From the NCBI GenBank assembly GCA_933822405.4, contig CAKOGP040002003.1, forward strand, positions 124,001-188,000: 64,000 nucleotides of DNA. The letters are read 5' to 3'. Under the pieces are notes generated by a model, which saw only the letters and a list, made by a program, of their open reading frames with translations, was not told where the DNA came from and did not search any database. The position numbers and the translations under genes were made by a program. This DNA comes from Cylindrotheca closterium (lineage: Eukaryota; Bacillariophyta; Bacillariophyceae; Bacillariales; Bacillariaceae). Position 1 is the first letter of the stretch, and every line of letters starts with the position of its first letter. Of the stretch, positions 52,098 through 62,492 are shown piece by piece.

Positions 52098-54218
52098 ATG
52101 CATCGCCCATTTCCCAAAGCCGCTATCACCCTTCTCACCATTATACTTGGCCTGAGATTCTCGACACTCTTGTCATATTTTCAATTGGAAGCATCAGGAG
52201 CATCATCATATTCAAATGATTGGTACAATCAATACTACACTCCTCTTTCCAATGGATTTGCTAACATACCAACAGTCCTCATGAATGCCGGTGGTGCTGG
52301 CCTGATTGGGCCCTCTTTGAAATCGCTTTCGGAACGAGCCGTTGCAAAAAGTCCAAGTAGTAGCAGTAGTAATAGTAGACCCAACAGCAACAGCAACAAC
52401 AACAAGTCCACAAGAAAACGAAGATTATTGCTGGGAATATCGACCAAAGACTATCTAGACAAGGCAGAGCGTCAACATCGTCGCATCATTCGAGATACTT
52501 GGCTACAACAAAACTTTCATGACGACGGCGATCCATCATCATTATCCGAATATTCATCCCACAATAAGGTATGCTCCCTGCACAAATTGCTCCAGTCTAC
52601 TGTTCAAGAGGACTGTCAATTGGTCTACACCTTTCTATTTCCCAACAAGGACAATCAAAGGATTACCAATGTTGAGGAGCTATTGGACGTTTATAATCAC
52701 CAGGGCAATCATAATGAGACCCAAGAAAGCAAGCACGATGCCTTTTTTATTTCCGTTGACAATCCCAAGAATCATTATGATGTTTTGTTGCAATGGACCC
52801 AATTGGTGGTACAGTTATCATCGCAGAGAAGATCGCTCCTTGGTAGTTTTGATTATGTTGGATTTGCTACCACTCAAGCCATGATGTTTCCACAACGCTT
52901 CTGGAAGGAAAATAGTGGCATCTTTCAATCGACTTTGCCTCATGAATCCATGGTGGCTGGGATGCCGCTTATCAAGGAAAAAGAAGGTGATGATGATGAC
53001 TCAAAGGAGGATTTTGTCACACAATGTGGCAAGTCGTTCTGTCTGGATCCTAATTTCTTGTGCTTTTCCCGAGACGTCATCCAGCATTTCGCCACTGCCA
53101 AAGTATTGAGCTTTGATACCACGATGCAAGAGGATGGGGATGCGGCTAGCCTGGCATCTTCGAAATTGTTTCAACATTTTCAAGACTACAAAGCAAGTAC
53201 TGGATCCGGAATATCGTGGAAGAAACTCGTTGGTGTGCAGCGAGCATTCAAAGCTCCAGAAAGGGTGATTTCGGTTTGGGACGAGTACGTTGCGACTATT
53301 ACCGACTATCGACGAGTTTCGATTGAGAAGAAGAACCTACTGCGGCCACAAGAAGAAGAAGAAGAAGAAGAATACCAGCATGCTCCTGTAATCGACTATG
53401 AAGGAAATCCACGCATGCTGGTAGGAATCTTTACCACCAATCTCAAACCAATTGAACGAAAGCGGCGGAATGCTTTGAGGCAGACTTTCATCAAATCCTA
53501 TGACCATACTCCCACACCCCATCGCATTTGCAGTTTACAAGAACTGTTGAAAAAGAAGGTTTCGGAAGAAGACTGTCAGTTGGCGTACACCTTTGTGGTC
53601 GGAGCTGGAAAGAAGAATCAGGCACCAATGGTCAATGTCAATGCCAACCACGCGGATGAAATGGTCATTCCAAGCAGCCAAATCACAGAACCAGAACCGG
53701 ACGTCTTATATTTAAATATTCGAGAGAATATGAACGATGGAAAGTCCGAAACGTGGTTCAAGTATGCGACGCTTTTGGCCGAGAATCAGTTTTACTTTGA
53801 TTACATTACCAAAATGGACACCGACACCCTTCTGCATCCGTATCCATTGTTCGAGAAAATGTCCAAGTGGCCCAAATATCCCAACAATGTTCATGTTTAT
53901 GGTGGGCATTATGTGGTGAAGCAAGATGCTGCTCAAGGAAAAGTGACAGTATTAGGAACCAGTTACATGGACGGGCCCATGTATTGGCTGTCCCCCGATG
54001 TGGCACGGTTCATTTCCGATCCCAACCGATGCAACCATACGGAATTGAGGACGCATGCCGAAGACATGTCGATCGGAAACTATGTGAACTCGTTTCCGTA
54101 TCCCATTCATCGTCTGACGCTGAGCAATAAATGTTATACGCATCCATTGAAGAGTTTGGAACATTACCGAAAGCGATGGAAACGATACAAGACAAAGTTC
54201 AAAGAGTTTCATCCATAA
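52098..54218 (+). CDS. GT31-like glycosyltransferase with duplicated domain (GT-1)
   Basis: Single exon, 706 residues, type II membrane protein (anchor about 9-28). Two related domains follow. The N-terminal one (about 113-340; RRLLLGISTKD...RRIIRDTWLQ...EDCQLVYTFLFP) has VGFATTQAMMFP where a DxD motif should be. The C-terminal one (about 436-706; PRMLVGIFTTN...RRNALRQTFIKS...EDCQLAYTFVVG, NMNDGKSETWFKYA, KMDTDTLLHPYPLFEKM, VYGGHYVV, AEDMSIGNYV) keeps the MDTDT metal and sugar-nucleotide site at about 572 and the EDM motif of GT31-type enzymes. It probably adds a hexose to glycans in the Golgi, by family inference. Acidic low-complexity inserts link the domains. Confidence 0.82.
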   Translation: MHRPFPKAAITLLTIILGLRFSTLLSYFQLEASGASSYSNDWYNQYYTPLSNGFANIPTVLMNAGGAGLIGPSLKSLSERAVAKSPSSSSSNSRPNSNSNNNKSTRKRRLLLGISTKDYLDKAERQHRRIIRDTWLQQNFHDDGDPSSLSEYSSHNKVCSLHKLLQSTVQEDCQLVYTFLFPNKDNQRITNVEELLDVYNHQGNHNETQESKHDAFFISVDNPKNHYDVLLQWTQLVVQLSSQRRSLLGSFDYVGFATTQAMMFPQRFWKENSGIFQSTLPHESMVAGMPLIKEKEGDDDDSKEDFVTQCGKSFCLDPNFLCFSRDVIQHFATAKVLSFDTTMQEDGDAASLASSKLFQHFQDYKASTGSGISWKKLVGVQRAFKAPERVISVWDEYVATITDYRRVSIEKKNLLRPQEEEEEEEYQHAPVIDYEGNPRMLVGIFTTNLKPIERKRRNALRQTFIKSYDHTPTPHRICSLQELLKKKVSEEDCQLAYTFVVGAGKKNQAPMVNVNANHADEMVIPSSQITEPEPDVLYLNIRENMNDGKSETWFKYATLLAENQFYFDYITKMDTDTLLHPYPLFEKMSKWPKYPNNVHVYGGHYVVKQDAAQGKVTVLGTSYMDGPMYWLSPDVARFISDPNRCNHTELRTHAEDMSIGNYVNSFPYPIHRLTLSNKCYTHPLKSLEHYRKRWKRYKTKFKEFHP

Positions 54219-54357
54219 TAGATAGAGGAAGGAAAGTTGTTATTTGAAAATGGTCTATGATACTTGATGCATTAAAATACCTATTCTACCTATTCCTACA
54301 AGATCGCACATGGATTGGCAACCTTTATGCCAATAGTCGACGTTGGATTGACGCCAT

Positions 54358-55194
54358 CTATGCCATTGGTGGAGGTTCCACAACGCCGCCATCTGGCGTC
54401 GAAAATTGGGCTGCAGGTGCTTTGTGGACTCTAATGTATGCAAAGGCGAGAGCAGCCCCAAGCAAGGCACCACAGATGCCCGCAATCAAACCAAAGGCAT
54501 TTGTTGACTCCGGAGGACTTTCGACGGGACCGTTGTATTCTGGTTGGTTTACAGAGCTTTGTCCTTTATTTCCGGGATGACATTTGGAGGGATCTGAAAT
54601 GCAATCGGGGTTGTATCCCCCACAACCACAGTGCTCTTCCGCGTATTTTTGCAGTGGTCCACACAAATAAGCAGGGACGAGACCGTGGCGACCGCGATCG
54701 TAATAGGCGGCGCAACTAAAAGTGCCAAGATATCGTGTTGAGAATGTATAATGAGGCAAACCTGGGTATTCCTTTGAAATGGATGGAATTGTGGTATGAG
54801 AAACTGCCAAAGGAAAGTCGAACTGAACTGCTGGCGGAACGACTAGACTACTTACATCGGTGCCACATAATTTACAGCTAGGCTCGTCTCCCGTCTCCCC
54901 CATGTAAACTGGGGCGAGTGTTGGTCCGGTGTAACAAAGGCTTAGATCACCATCGCCGCAGCAAATCTCTTGGTACTTGGCCCGATTCGCATTGCAGGTT
55001 TCTAGGTCTTCAGCAATTAAAATACTCTTGTACACATCAAAACATGTCGTTCCAGTTTCATCTAGCATGCAATCCTTGGATGACCCCAACGAGTCTGGGA
55101 CACCACACAAGAAGCACGGAACCAGTGCTTCGACGTTCGGCGTCAATGATTGAGCTAGCCCAATACTGATTAGAAGATGTAATACATAATTCAT
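54358..55194 (-). CDS. Cys-rich type I membrane protein of unknown family
   Basis: 278 residues from the ATG at 55194 (MNYVLHLLISIGLAQSLT, signal peptide); the frame extends further only via a TTG. The lumenal part is Cys-rich with repeated CxxCG motifs (CFLCG, CKLCG), EICCGDGD, FSCAAYYDRGRHGLVPAYLCGPLQ and HCGCGGYNPDC. A transmembrane segment near the C-terminus (FGLIAGICGALLGAALAFAYI, about 235-255) is followed by a short cytosolic tail. It lies convergent to GT-1 with 139 bp between stop codons. Family not identified. Confidence 0.7.
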   Translation of the reverse strand: MNYVLHLLISIGLAQSLTPNVEALVPCFLCGVPDSLGSSKDCMLDETGTTCFDVYKSILIAEDLETCNANRAKYQEICCGDGDLSLCYTGPTLAPVYMGETGDEPSCKLCGTDVSSLVVPPAVQFDFPLAVSHTTIPSISKEYPGLPHYTFSTRYLGTFSCAAYYDRGRHGLVPAYLCGPLQKYAEEHCGCGGYNPDCISDPSKCHPGNKGQSSVNQPEYNGPVESPPESTNAFGLIAGICGALLGAALAFAYIRVHKAPAAQFSTPDGGVVEPPPMA

Positions 55195-56231
55195 GATGGT
55201 CGTACGCAATGCAGTCTATCTAGAGTCGCTTTTGTTGGAAATGACTATAATAGGGAACTTCATCGATAGCTGCAAAGGTTTTCTCGTAAACATGGCCGTT
55301 GCGTGAGCGATGGTTCAAAAATGTAACACAAAATGTGGGTTGCAGTTGAAAAAACCTCAGAACGGATGACACGCGTAGATTCGGTACTTTTGTAGCGTTT
55401 CACATGTATGAAATAAATTGTTTTAGCGAAGCACACGCAATAAACTAAAACTCGTGATGTCAAATCAAAACCCGAAAGTGACAGACAAGTCAAATGAAAA
55501 CCTGAAGGACCTTCGAGGTGGAAAGTCTCCTCTCTGTGTCGCTGCTCGTTTACATACACGCGTACACGTGTACGTACAATGTGTGCTCACACCATTTTGG
55601 AACCGAAACAGGAGTGTACGTGTGCAGTGAGTGTGCAGTGTGCAGTGTACAGCACACTTTGAAACTCCTTTTTATATAGTTAGAGGTTGTGCAATAGTGA
55701 TACTAGTATGTCGGTAGAGAGGTACTAGGTAGGTTCCACGAAGAGCAAAATAGGTGCTAACGGCCATATTGCAATTGCTGCTCCAATCTCGCAAGACAAG
55801 AATATGGATCCGCAGAGAAACCTTCAAACAAGTACCGTAGTCGATTGTCCCTCTTGATCTTGTGATCATAATGAGTCTTATATATGTAATATTGGTATTT
55901 AAAATAATATAATGTGTGTATGATGCAGTGTACCGGTATATATTTCGTTTCAAACTATCTCCTCCATCCGCTCCACAGGTCGAGTCAGCACGTCATAAAC
56001 AGTTAAAGGCATTGCTGTTGTTAAATAAAAGTAGGTCAAATAATTGCTTGCTACTTCCTTGAGGAAATAATAAGATTTTTTATATTTTGTTTGTTGCATG
56101 CGCCATCGCGTTGCACATACTGTATATATCCACCTGCATATATGCGTGCTATGTTATCATCATTCATTTTGACTGAGCACAAGACACCAATAGTACCTAC
56201 TGTATACTAATAAGACAATAGCAAATTAACA
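55195..56231. promoter_or_regulatory. 1-kb divergent promoter region with palindrome and GTGCAGT repeats
   Basis: A perfect 14-bp palindrome CGTACACGTGTACG lies at 55561-55574, followed at about 55620-55655 by repeated GTGTGCAGT units. TACCGGTA is at 55931-55938. No coding region was supported. Confidence 0.5.
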
Positions 56232-59200
56232 ATGGACGTTCCGGAAGAAGATGACGTTCAGATCTCCAAGCGTCAGGCCATTCAGGCAATCATGAAAGAT
56301 ACGTCATTGTTACCTCAGGAGAAACAACAAAAGATTCAAGAGTTCATGGCAGGAGGAGCAAAGACAGAAGAATCCGCAAAGGCGGCGGAATGTATACCAT
56401 TATCTCGACAGGATGATTCCTCGTCGTCAATGGAGACGAAACAAATGAAAGTTGTATCAACCATGTCAGGGTCAAATGTTTCAGATTCAACACCTCAACC
56501 GCCATACGCAGCACCACGGGCAACTTCTGAACATGTCGGCTCGGAAGCTAGCGCCGGCGTACCACGCTCAAACTTGGCATCAATTAGTCCACCTAGATCA
56601 CCTATGCATCCTGGTGGTGATGAGTGTCCATCTCGACAGGAATTGGTTAGAGAGATCATGAACAATATCTCCTTGACAACACAAGAGAAGCAACAAAAAG
56701 TCCGCGATATGATGGCTAGTGCTAGTGCTGCAGCACCATCTCACCCGTCAACAGCAAGAATATCCAGAAGATCAATGCAAATGCCATTTGCCCCATTGAG
56801 TGCTGGAGCAGGTTCCGTTAGAAGAAGCTTCCAAGTCCCGTCATCTCCACTTGTGGGAGCTTCTTCGGCATCTGGAAGTGCTGCCGATCCGGCGGCTCGC
56901 AAAATGGCACGACAATTAGCAGCTGCATCAGCTCGACTGTCTCTTCAGGTTCCCATGCAAAGTCCTACCCGATCAAGAGAGGCCAGCCTTCCTCCAGCTC
57001 CTGCTCTTGAGGACGCCGAGAATGAAGATAATAGTGAAGGACTCAAACCGAAATCTCGTCAAGACTTGGTCAGAGCGATAATGCAAGATTCCTCCTTGGC
57101 TGCTCAAGAAAAACAACAGAAAGTTCGGGATATCATGTCAAGTGGGACACCATCGACACCAACAGGTCCGTCCGCAAGAAGATCGTTGAATATGCAATCA
57201 GCTCCGATGAGTGCACCTTCTGCGAGGCGATCCCTGCAAGTGCCATCTTCTCCATTGGTCGGAGCTGCTGCCGTGTCAACGGGAGCAATCGACCCAGCAG
57301 CTCGTAAAATGGCAAGAGCGTCAGCTCGAGGAAGCATTTCTTCACCCCTAGTGTCACCAGAAGGACGAAAGTCAGTTGGACACAGATTGTCGCTTCAGGC
57401 TCCCATGCAAGCGCTGCCTGGAGGAGGCGTTCGGAAATCTCTTGAATCAGTCCCTCATGCGCCGCCTCTTGACAATAGTGAAGAACGCGAACCAAAATCT
57501 CGCCAAGACTTGGTCAGAGAGGTAATGAAAGACTCTTCCTTGACTGCACAAGAAAAGCAGCAAAAGGTTCGGGATATCATGTCAAGCGGGGCACCATCAA
57601 CACCAACAGGTCCGTCCACGAGAAGGTCATTGAAAATGGAGTCGGCTCCTACGAGTGCACCGTCTACGAGACGTTCCTTGCATGTGCCATCTTCTCCATT
57701 GGTCGGAGCTGCTGCCGTATCCACGGGAGCAATCGACCCAGCAGCTCGCAAAATGGCACGCGAGGCTTCTCGTTCTTCGCCCCTATTGTCGCCAGGACGC
57801 AAGAAGTCGGTTCAGTCTTCCATGCAATCACCAGGCTCGGCGACAGCAAGAACGCCGCTTCAGGCTCCCATGCAATCGCCAGGTGCAGCTAGAAGATCAT
57901 TGATTCCTCCCGCTCCTCCAATTATGGAAGAGGAAGATGGAGAAGAAGATTCACCCAAATTGTCTCGGCAGGACATGGTCAAACAAATAATGTCAGACTC
58001 GTCCTTGTCAACCCAAGAGAAGCAAGCAAAGGTTCGAGATGTCATGTCGCAGAAACCATCGGTCGATGCCAATTCAAATGCAACGCTGCACAATTCTAGA
58101 AGCTCACTGCAAATTCCGCCAATGTCTCCTCTGCAAGAAGACGTCCAGGCCAAGTTGGGCGATGGAGAAGATATACAGGATGGACTCATTTCCGATGAGG
58201 CATCGTCTGGTTCTAAAAGGAATTCGAATGCCCAAGTTGGTGCCGCGTTGGTTGGCGCTGCTGCGGTGGGTGCTGCCTCGGCACCATCGATAGACCCCGC
58301 CACTCGAAAACTCCAACGAGAATCCAGTCGAAACCAAACGTCGGGATCTAATCAAAGCCGTCGAAGCTTGAACGTTTCAGGACATGGGTCCGTTGGTTCT
58401 TCGAAAAGCTTGCTTCGTAATTCGAATCATGGCCAACGGGCACCAGCTCCGGACGCGATGAGGCAATCGATGATTCAATCAGTGAGGCAAGACCGAGAGC
58501 TCACCGAAGAAGAGAAAGAGGAACAAATTCATGAGATAGTTTCTGGAAATGCTGGTATGGGTGTCGTATCAACCGAGTCATATCAGCTCTCAAGTCGTCA
58601 TCCAACCGCAAATTCCGAACTTGAAGTCGACGATGAGTCAGCAAAGCCAGAGATGGACGAGAACGGGGAAGAACCGGAAGTTGTTATTGATGCTGATGAA
58701 GGAGGAGGCGCGACATCACAAGTTCCTGCCGAGGTTGCGGTATGTATTACACATGACCAGTACTATTGTTTATCCACTCTGGCTAACTATATCTTGTTTC
58801 CACAGGCATTCGTGGCAAATCAGGATTTCGCCAGAAATGCTGTCATTCCTACCGATGTAGTTACAACAGATGACATTGAGGAGGAGGAGGATCTTCGGAA
58901 ACGAAGGTTTTTGTGGGCTGGGTGCTGTTGCTTCTGCATGTTGATCATCGCAATCGTTGTGCCATTAGTTGCTCTTGCACCCGAAAAAGATTCTGCCATC
59001 GTGTTGGAACAAGAGCCTAGTGCAGCACCGTCCCTGTTCCCAACACAGGCGCCATCGGCCCCACCAACTCCCGGTGCAGTTTTGGAACTTCTTTTGGAGC
59101 TTGAAGCTCTCTATCCGAGCTACGATGACTATTTGCAGGCATTCAATAGCAGCGAGACGATTCAGTATAAAGCACTCTATTGGGCAACCAGCGAAGGGAA

Positions 59201-60288
59201 TCAAGGTGGCCTCTCAGGCTTCGATCCTCGTATGGTCAGTCGATTTGCCCTTGCAACTTTCTACTTTGCTACAAACGGTGATGGCTGGGTACGATGCCAA
59301 CGCGATGGTACGAATTGCGACCCCGGTGCAGAGTGGCTATTAGCTGATGACGAGTGCGGTTGGCTGGCAATTGCCTGTGCTGACGGCACAACTGATGTCA
59401 CCCAGATTTTTTTCCGTAAGTTGATTTGTTGGATTAATCTTTCGGCGTCTTCTCTTCTAACTTTGACTCTATGATGACGCAGCCCCTACCGGACAAGCTG
59501 GTGAAAACAATGTTGCAGGTACCTTACCTTTTGAATTGTCGTTCTTGACAGATTTGACAAGAATCACCATATCACGGAACAATATCGGTGGTTCTATCCC
59601 CGCGTGGACTGATTTGACAAAGCTCGAAGCAGTCATTTTGAGCGAGAATCAACTTACGGGAGAATTGCCGTCGTCCTTGATCAACAATAATCAAAATCTG
59701 CGCCAGATTAGGCTCCAAGGCAATCAGATCTCGCAGTTACCGCAAGATCCAATTCGGTCTTCAGGCTTGACTCTACTGGATCTTCAGAACAATGCTTTGT
59801 CAGGCCCAATACCTGAAGGGATTCAAGGCTTGAGTGCTTTGCGTAAGTCAATCAAATTGTTGATGCAATCAATGACAAGAAGATCTTTTCCAACGCCGTA
59901 CTTTTGCACCCCACAGAAACACTTGACCTTCGAGGGAATAGTTTGAATAGCACGGTACCTGAAGGGCTATTTCAAATAGACTCTCTGAGGAATCTCTATT
60001 TGGCTGACAATGCGCTCTCTGGTAATATCTCGGCATCTTTCGAGTTGCTGACCAGTATTCGTAAGTATCGGTTGTGCCCACTGAATCGTTTACCCGTCTT
60101 GGATCTTTGGAATACTAACATTCAACGATTCGATTGTAGGGAGAATGGAATTGGCTGGCAACAACTTGACCGGTGAAATTCCAGCCGGATTATGTGCATT
60201 CAAGACAGACCCTGGTGATCTATCCTTTTTGACCGCTGATTGCGACAAAGTAATTTGCGCTTGTTGCGACAATGATTGTTCTGCATAG
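56232..60288 (+). CDS. LRR membrane protein E (LRR-E) with six cytosolic helical repeats, six exons
   Basis: Exons 56232-58739, 58806-59415, 59483-59842, 59917-60060 and 60140-60288 give 1256 residues; the first intron (66 bp) is a multiple of three without stops, so its splicing is inferred from GTATGT...TTTCCACAG. The long cytosolic part has six repeats of SRQDLVRxIMxDSSLTxQEKQQKVRDIMSSG alternating with RRSLQVPSSPLVGA...IDPAARKMAR units. The transmembrane segment is CCCFCMLIIAIVVPLVALA. The outside has a Pro-rich linker, the cap (YKALYWATSEG...RFALATFYFATNGDGW...CGWLAIACADG), LRRs, and CACCDNDC at the end. The exon count is five if the first intron is real as given. Confidence 0.83.
58740..58805 (+). 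other. Probable 3n intron in LRR-E
   Basis: 66 bp, GTATGT donor and TTTCCACAG acceptor, no in-frame stop. If retained it would insert 22 hydrophobic and aromatic residues (starting VCITHDQYYC) into an otherwise acidic juxtamembrane region. Confidence 0.7.
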
Positions 60289-60321
60289 TCTATCTGGCTT
60301 GCTGAAAATACGATCTTGTTG

Positions 60322-62163
60322 TTATTTTGGAGACCCGTATTTTCTCAAGTATTTCTTCCAGTGCTTTTTGAATGCCCAAATCTCCTTTAGTGGGTGGGCA
60401 TAGCACTTTCTGCTGAGACGCTCCCGATGTATCGGAAGTGGATGGGAGTTAACGTAGTTTCCAATTGTCATGTCTTCTGCTTTCGTACGAAGCATTTTCC
60501 GATCGCACTGAGCTGGATCAGTAATGAAGCGAATGAGATCAGGCGAAAGCCAATACAGAAAACCATTCATGTATGCAGCACCAACGATCTTTTTGGTGTA
60601 GGAGTCACTATGTATACCGTCTCTCTTGATGTTGTATTCTCCTCCATATACCCTGACATTGTTTGGGAATCGTGGCCACTTGACCATCTTCTCAAGAAAC
60701 GGAATCGGAAAGGCGACGGTATCAGTATCCATCTTGGCAACATAATCAAAGTAATGCGTCTGGGTCACCAGCAGCGCATATCGAAGCCACGTTTCGGACT
60801 TGCCATCGTTCATGTTTTCCTTAATATTTAGAACAGTCACATCCGATTCGTTATGATGAATGTCATTGTTTTCCAGAATCATGGACTTGATGTCATTGGT
60901 CTCCACCAATTCCGTCGGGCCAGTGCTACTGCCCCCAATCACAAACGTATAGGCCAGTTGGCATTCCTCTTCTGGCACCATTCCTTTCAGTATTTCACCG
61001 AGTTCACATATCCGATATGGTGTTTTGCTGTTACGAAAGGATGTCAAGAAGGTTTCTCGAACAATTTGACGCCGTTCCCGTTCAATCTTCTTCTTGCTCG
61101 TGCTGAATATACCCACCAAGATCCTTGGTAGTCCACGAAAGGTGGTGACATTGGCGGAACTGGATCGAACAATAGCAGCCTCTTGCTCGTCGGAAAATTC
61201 AGTAAACGAATAAATATATTGATCCCAATCGTATAGCGCCACCTCGGATTCATCTGATACTGGAGCCACCCCCTTGATGTAAACCAACGAAACATAGCTT
61301 TCTCCAAGCTTGCCTTGTCGAATCTTAGACCACAGCTCCGATACCTTTATGCTTGTCGTCCCGCTGAATTCACTCAGCAAGTTGCTCGAGATGCAGATGA
61401 ACCTCTTGTCTATACACTTTGGCTCGGAACACGTTTCATTGCCACTTGCCGGCAAAACTGCCACGGTGGAAGCTTGAGAACTTGGAAACAGCGGGTTCTC
61501 ATTCCAAAAGATGCCAGGCAACAAAAATACTTCAGTGTTCAACATGGCTACATAGTCTATCTTCCCAAGTGATCCATTTGATATCAGTTCGGAAGACCAC
61601 CCCATCCATCTATGCATTGCTTGTGTGGTATCGAGCTGGTTGTCTGCCTTGAGCAAAATGGAATCTGGTTCTTTAGATTTCTTGACTGTGCTTCCCAAAC
61701 GAGATTCCTGATAGTTTTCAACCTTCGACTCGCTTTCGCCGTCTTGAAATACATAAGTATAGATCATCTGACAATCATCAAGGGCCTGTGCTTCCATTTT
61801 GACCGCCTCGTCCATGGAGCATATCCGATTGGTTGTGTTGAATTGTTCATGAAATTGAAGGTATGTCTGTCGAATGACACGGCGTCGCATACGTTCAGAG
61901 CGATTTCTAAAACTTGGACTGAAGATCCCAAGCAAGACTCGTGGTTTCGAAGATGCAAGTCTGATGGAAGCCGGAATATCAGCTTTCGCAAGCACATCGT
62001 CATTGGTGCCAGGAACTAGGAGCATTTTGGATAAATCCAAACTTTGGTCTGTGAACGCCAGAAAGAGAGACAATGCATTTAGGCTGAGAACTATGGTAAT
62101 CGCTATAGCTCTGAGAAAGTTGAAAACTTTCATTGAACCTAGTGTCCTTGCATTATGTTTCAT
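60322..62163 (-). CDS. GT31-like glycosyltransferase with duplicated domain (GT-2)
   Basis: Single exon, 613 residues, type II membrane protein (anchor about 16-36; AIAITIVLSLNALSLFLAF). The N-terminal domain (about 75-310; PRVLLGIFSPS...RRRVIRQTYLQ...DDCQMIYTYVF) has VAMLNTEVFLLP in place of the DxD motif. The C-terminal domain (about 345-613) has PRILVGIFSTS, NMNDGKSETWLRYA, KMDTDTVAFPIPFLEKM (about 478), VYGGEYNI and AEDMTIGNYV. It shares all domain boundaries with GT-1 and GT-3. Its stop codon is only 33 bp from the LRR-E stop, so the 3' UTRs must overlap. Confidence 0.82.
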   Translation of the reverse strand: MKHNARTLGSMKVFNFLRAIAITIVLSLNALSLFLAFTDQSLDLSKMLLVPGTNDDVLAKADIPASIRLASSKPRVLLGIFSPSFRNRSERMRRRVIRQTYLQFHEQFNTTNRICSMDEAVKMEAQALDDCQMIYTYVFQDGESESKVENYQESRLGSTVKKSKEPDSILLKADNQLDTTQAMHRWMGWSSELISNGSLGKIDYVAMLNTEVFLLPGIFWNENPLFPSSQASTVAVLPASGNETCSEPKCIDKRFICISSNLLSEFSGTTSIKVSELWSKIRQGKLGESYVSLVYIKGVAPVSDESEVALYDWDQYIYSFTEFSDEQEAAIVRSSSANVTTFRGLPRILVGIFSTSKKKIERERRQIVRETFLTSFRNSKTPYRICELGEILKGMVPEEECQLAYTFVIGGSSTGPTELVETNDIKSMILENNDIHHNESDVTVLNIKENMNDGKSETWLRYALLVTQTHYFDYVAKMDTDTVAFPIPFLEKMVKWPRFPNNVRVYGGEYNIKRDGIHSDSYTKKIVGAAYMNGFLYWLSPDLIRFITDPAQCDRKMLRTKAEDMTIGNYVNSHPLPIHRERLSRKCYAHPLKEIWAFKKHWKKYLRKYGSPK

Positions 62164-62492
62164 ATTGTGAAAACGAGGAGTTGTTCATATCCGTTGAGGT
62201 ATATTGCATGCGATGATATGCGATGCAATTTTTGAATGGCGACGATGCGGCGAGACTATATTATGTGCGATGTGACTGTGAAAATAAGGCTACCTCTGTA
62301 CTTTCGTCACATTTTTTAACAAGAGATATAATGATCATGGCAAAGGTGCTGCCATTAATGCTATCATATGCTTTCAAAATTGTTGCTATACTAAAATTAC
62401 AAGTATCTACATTGTGCTGTTTTGGTGGACTTTATGAGGATATCCGTCGTGCTGAGCCTGACAACGTAGCCACATGCTGGTTTCGACAAGAA
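62164..62492. other. Spacer between tandem GT-2 and GT-3
   Basis: About 330 bp between two minus-strand genes. The GT-2 promoter should lie here. No gene or notable repeat seen. Confidence 0.4.
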
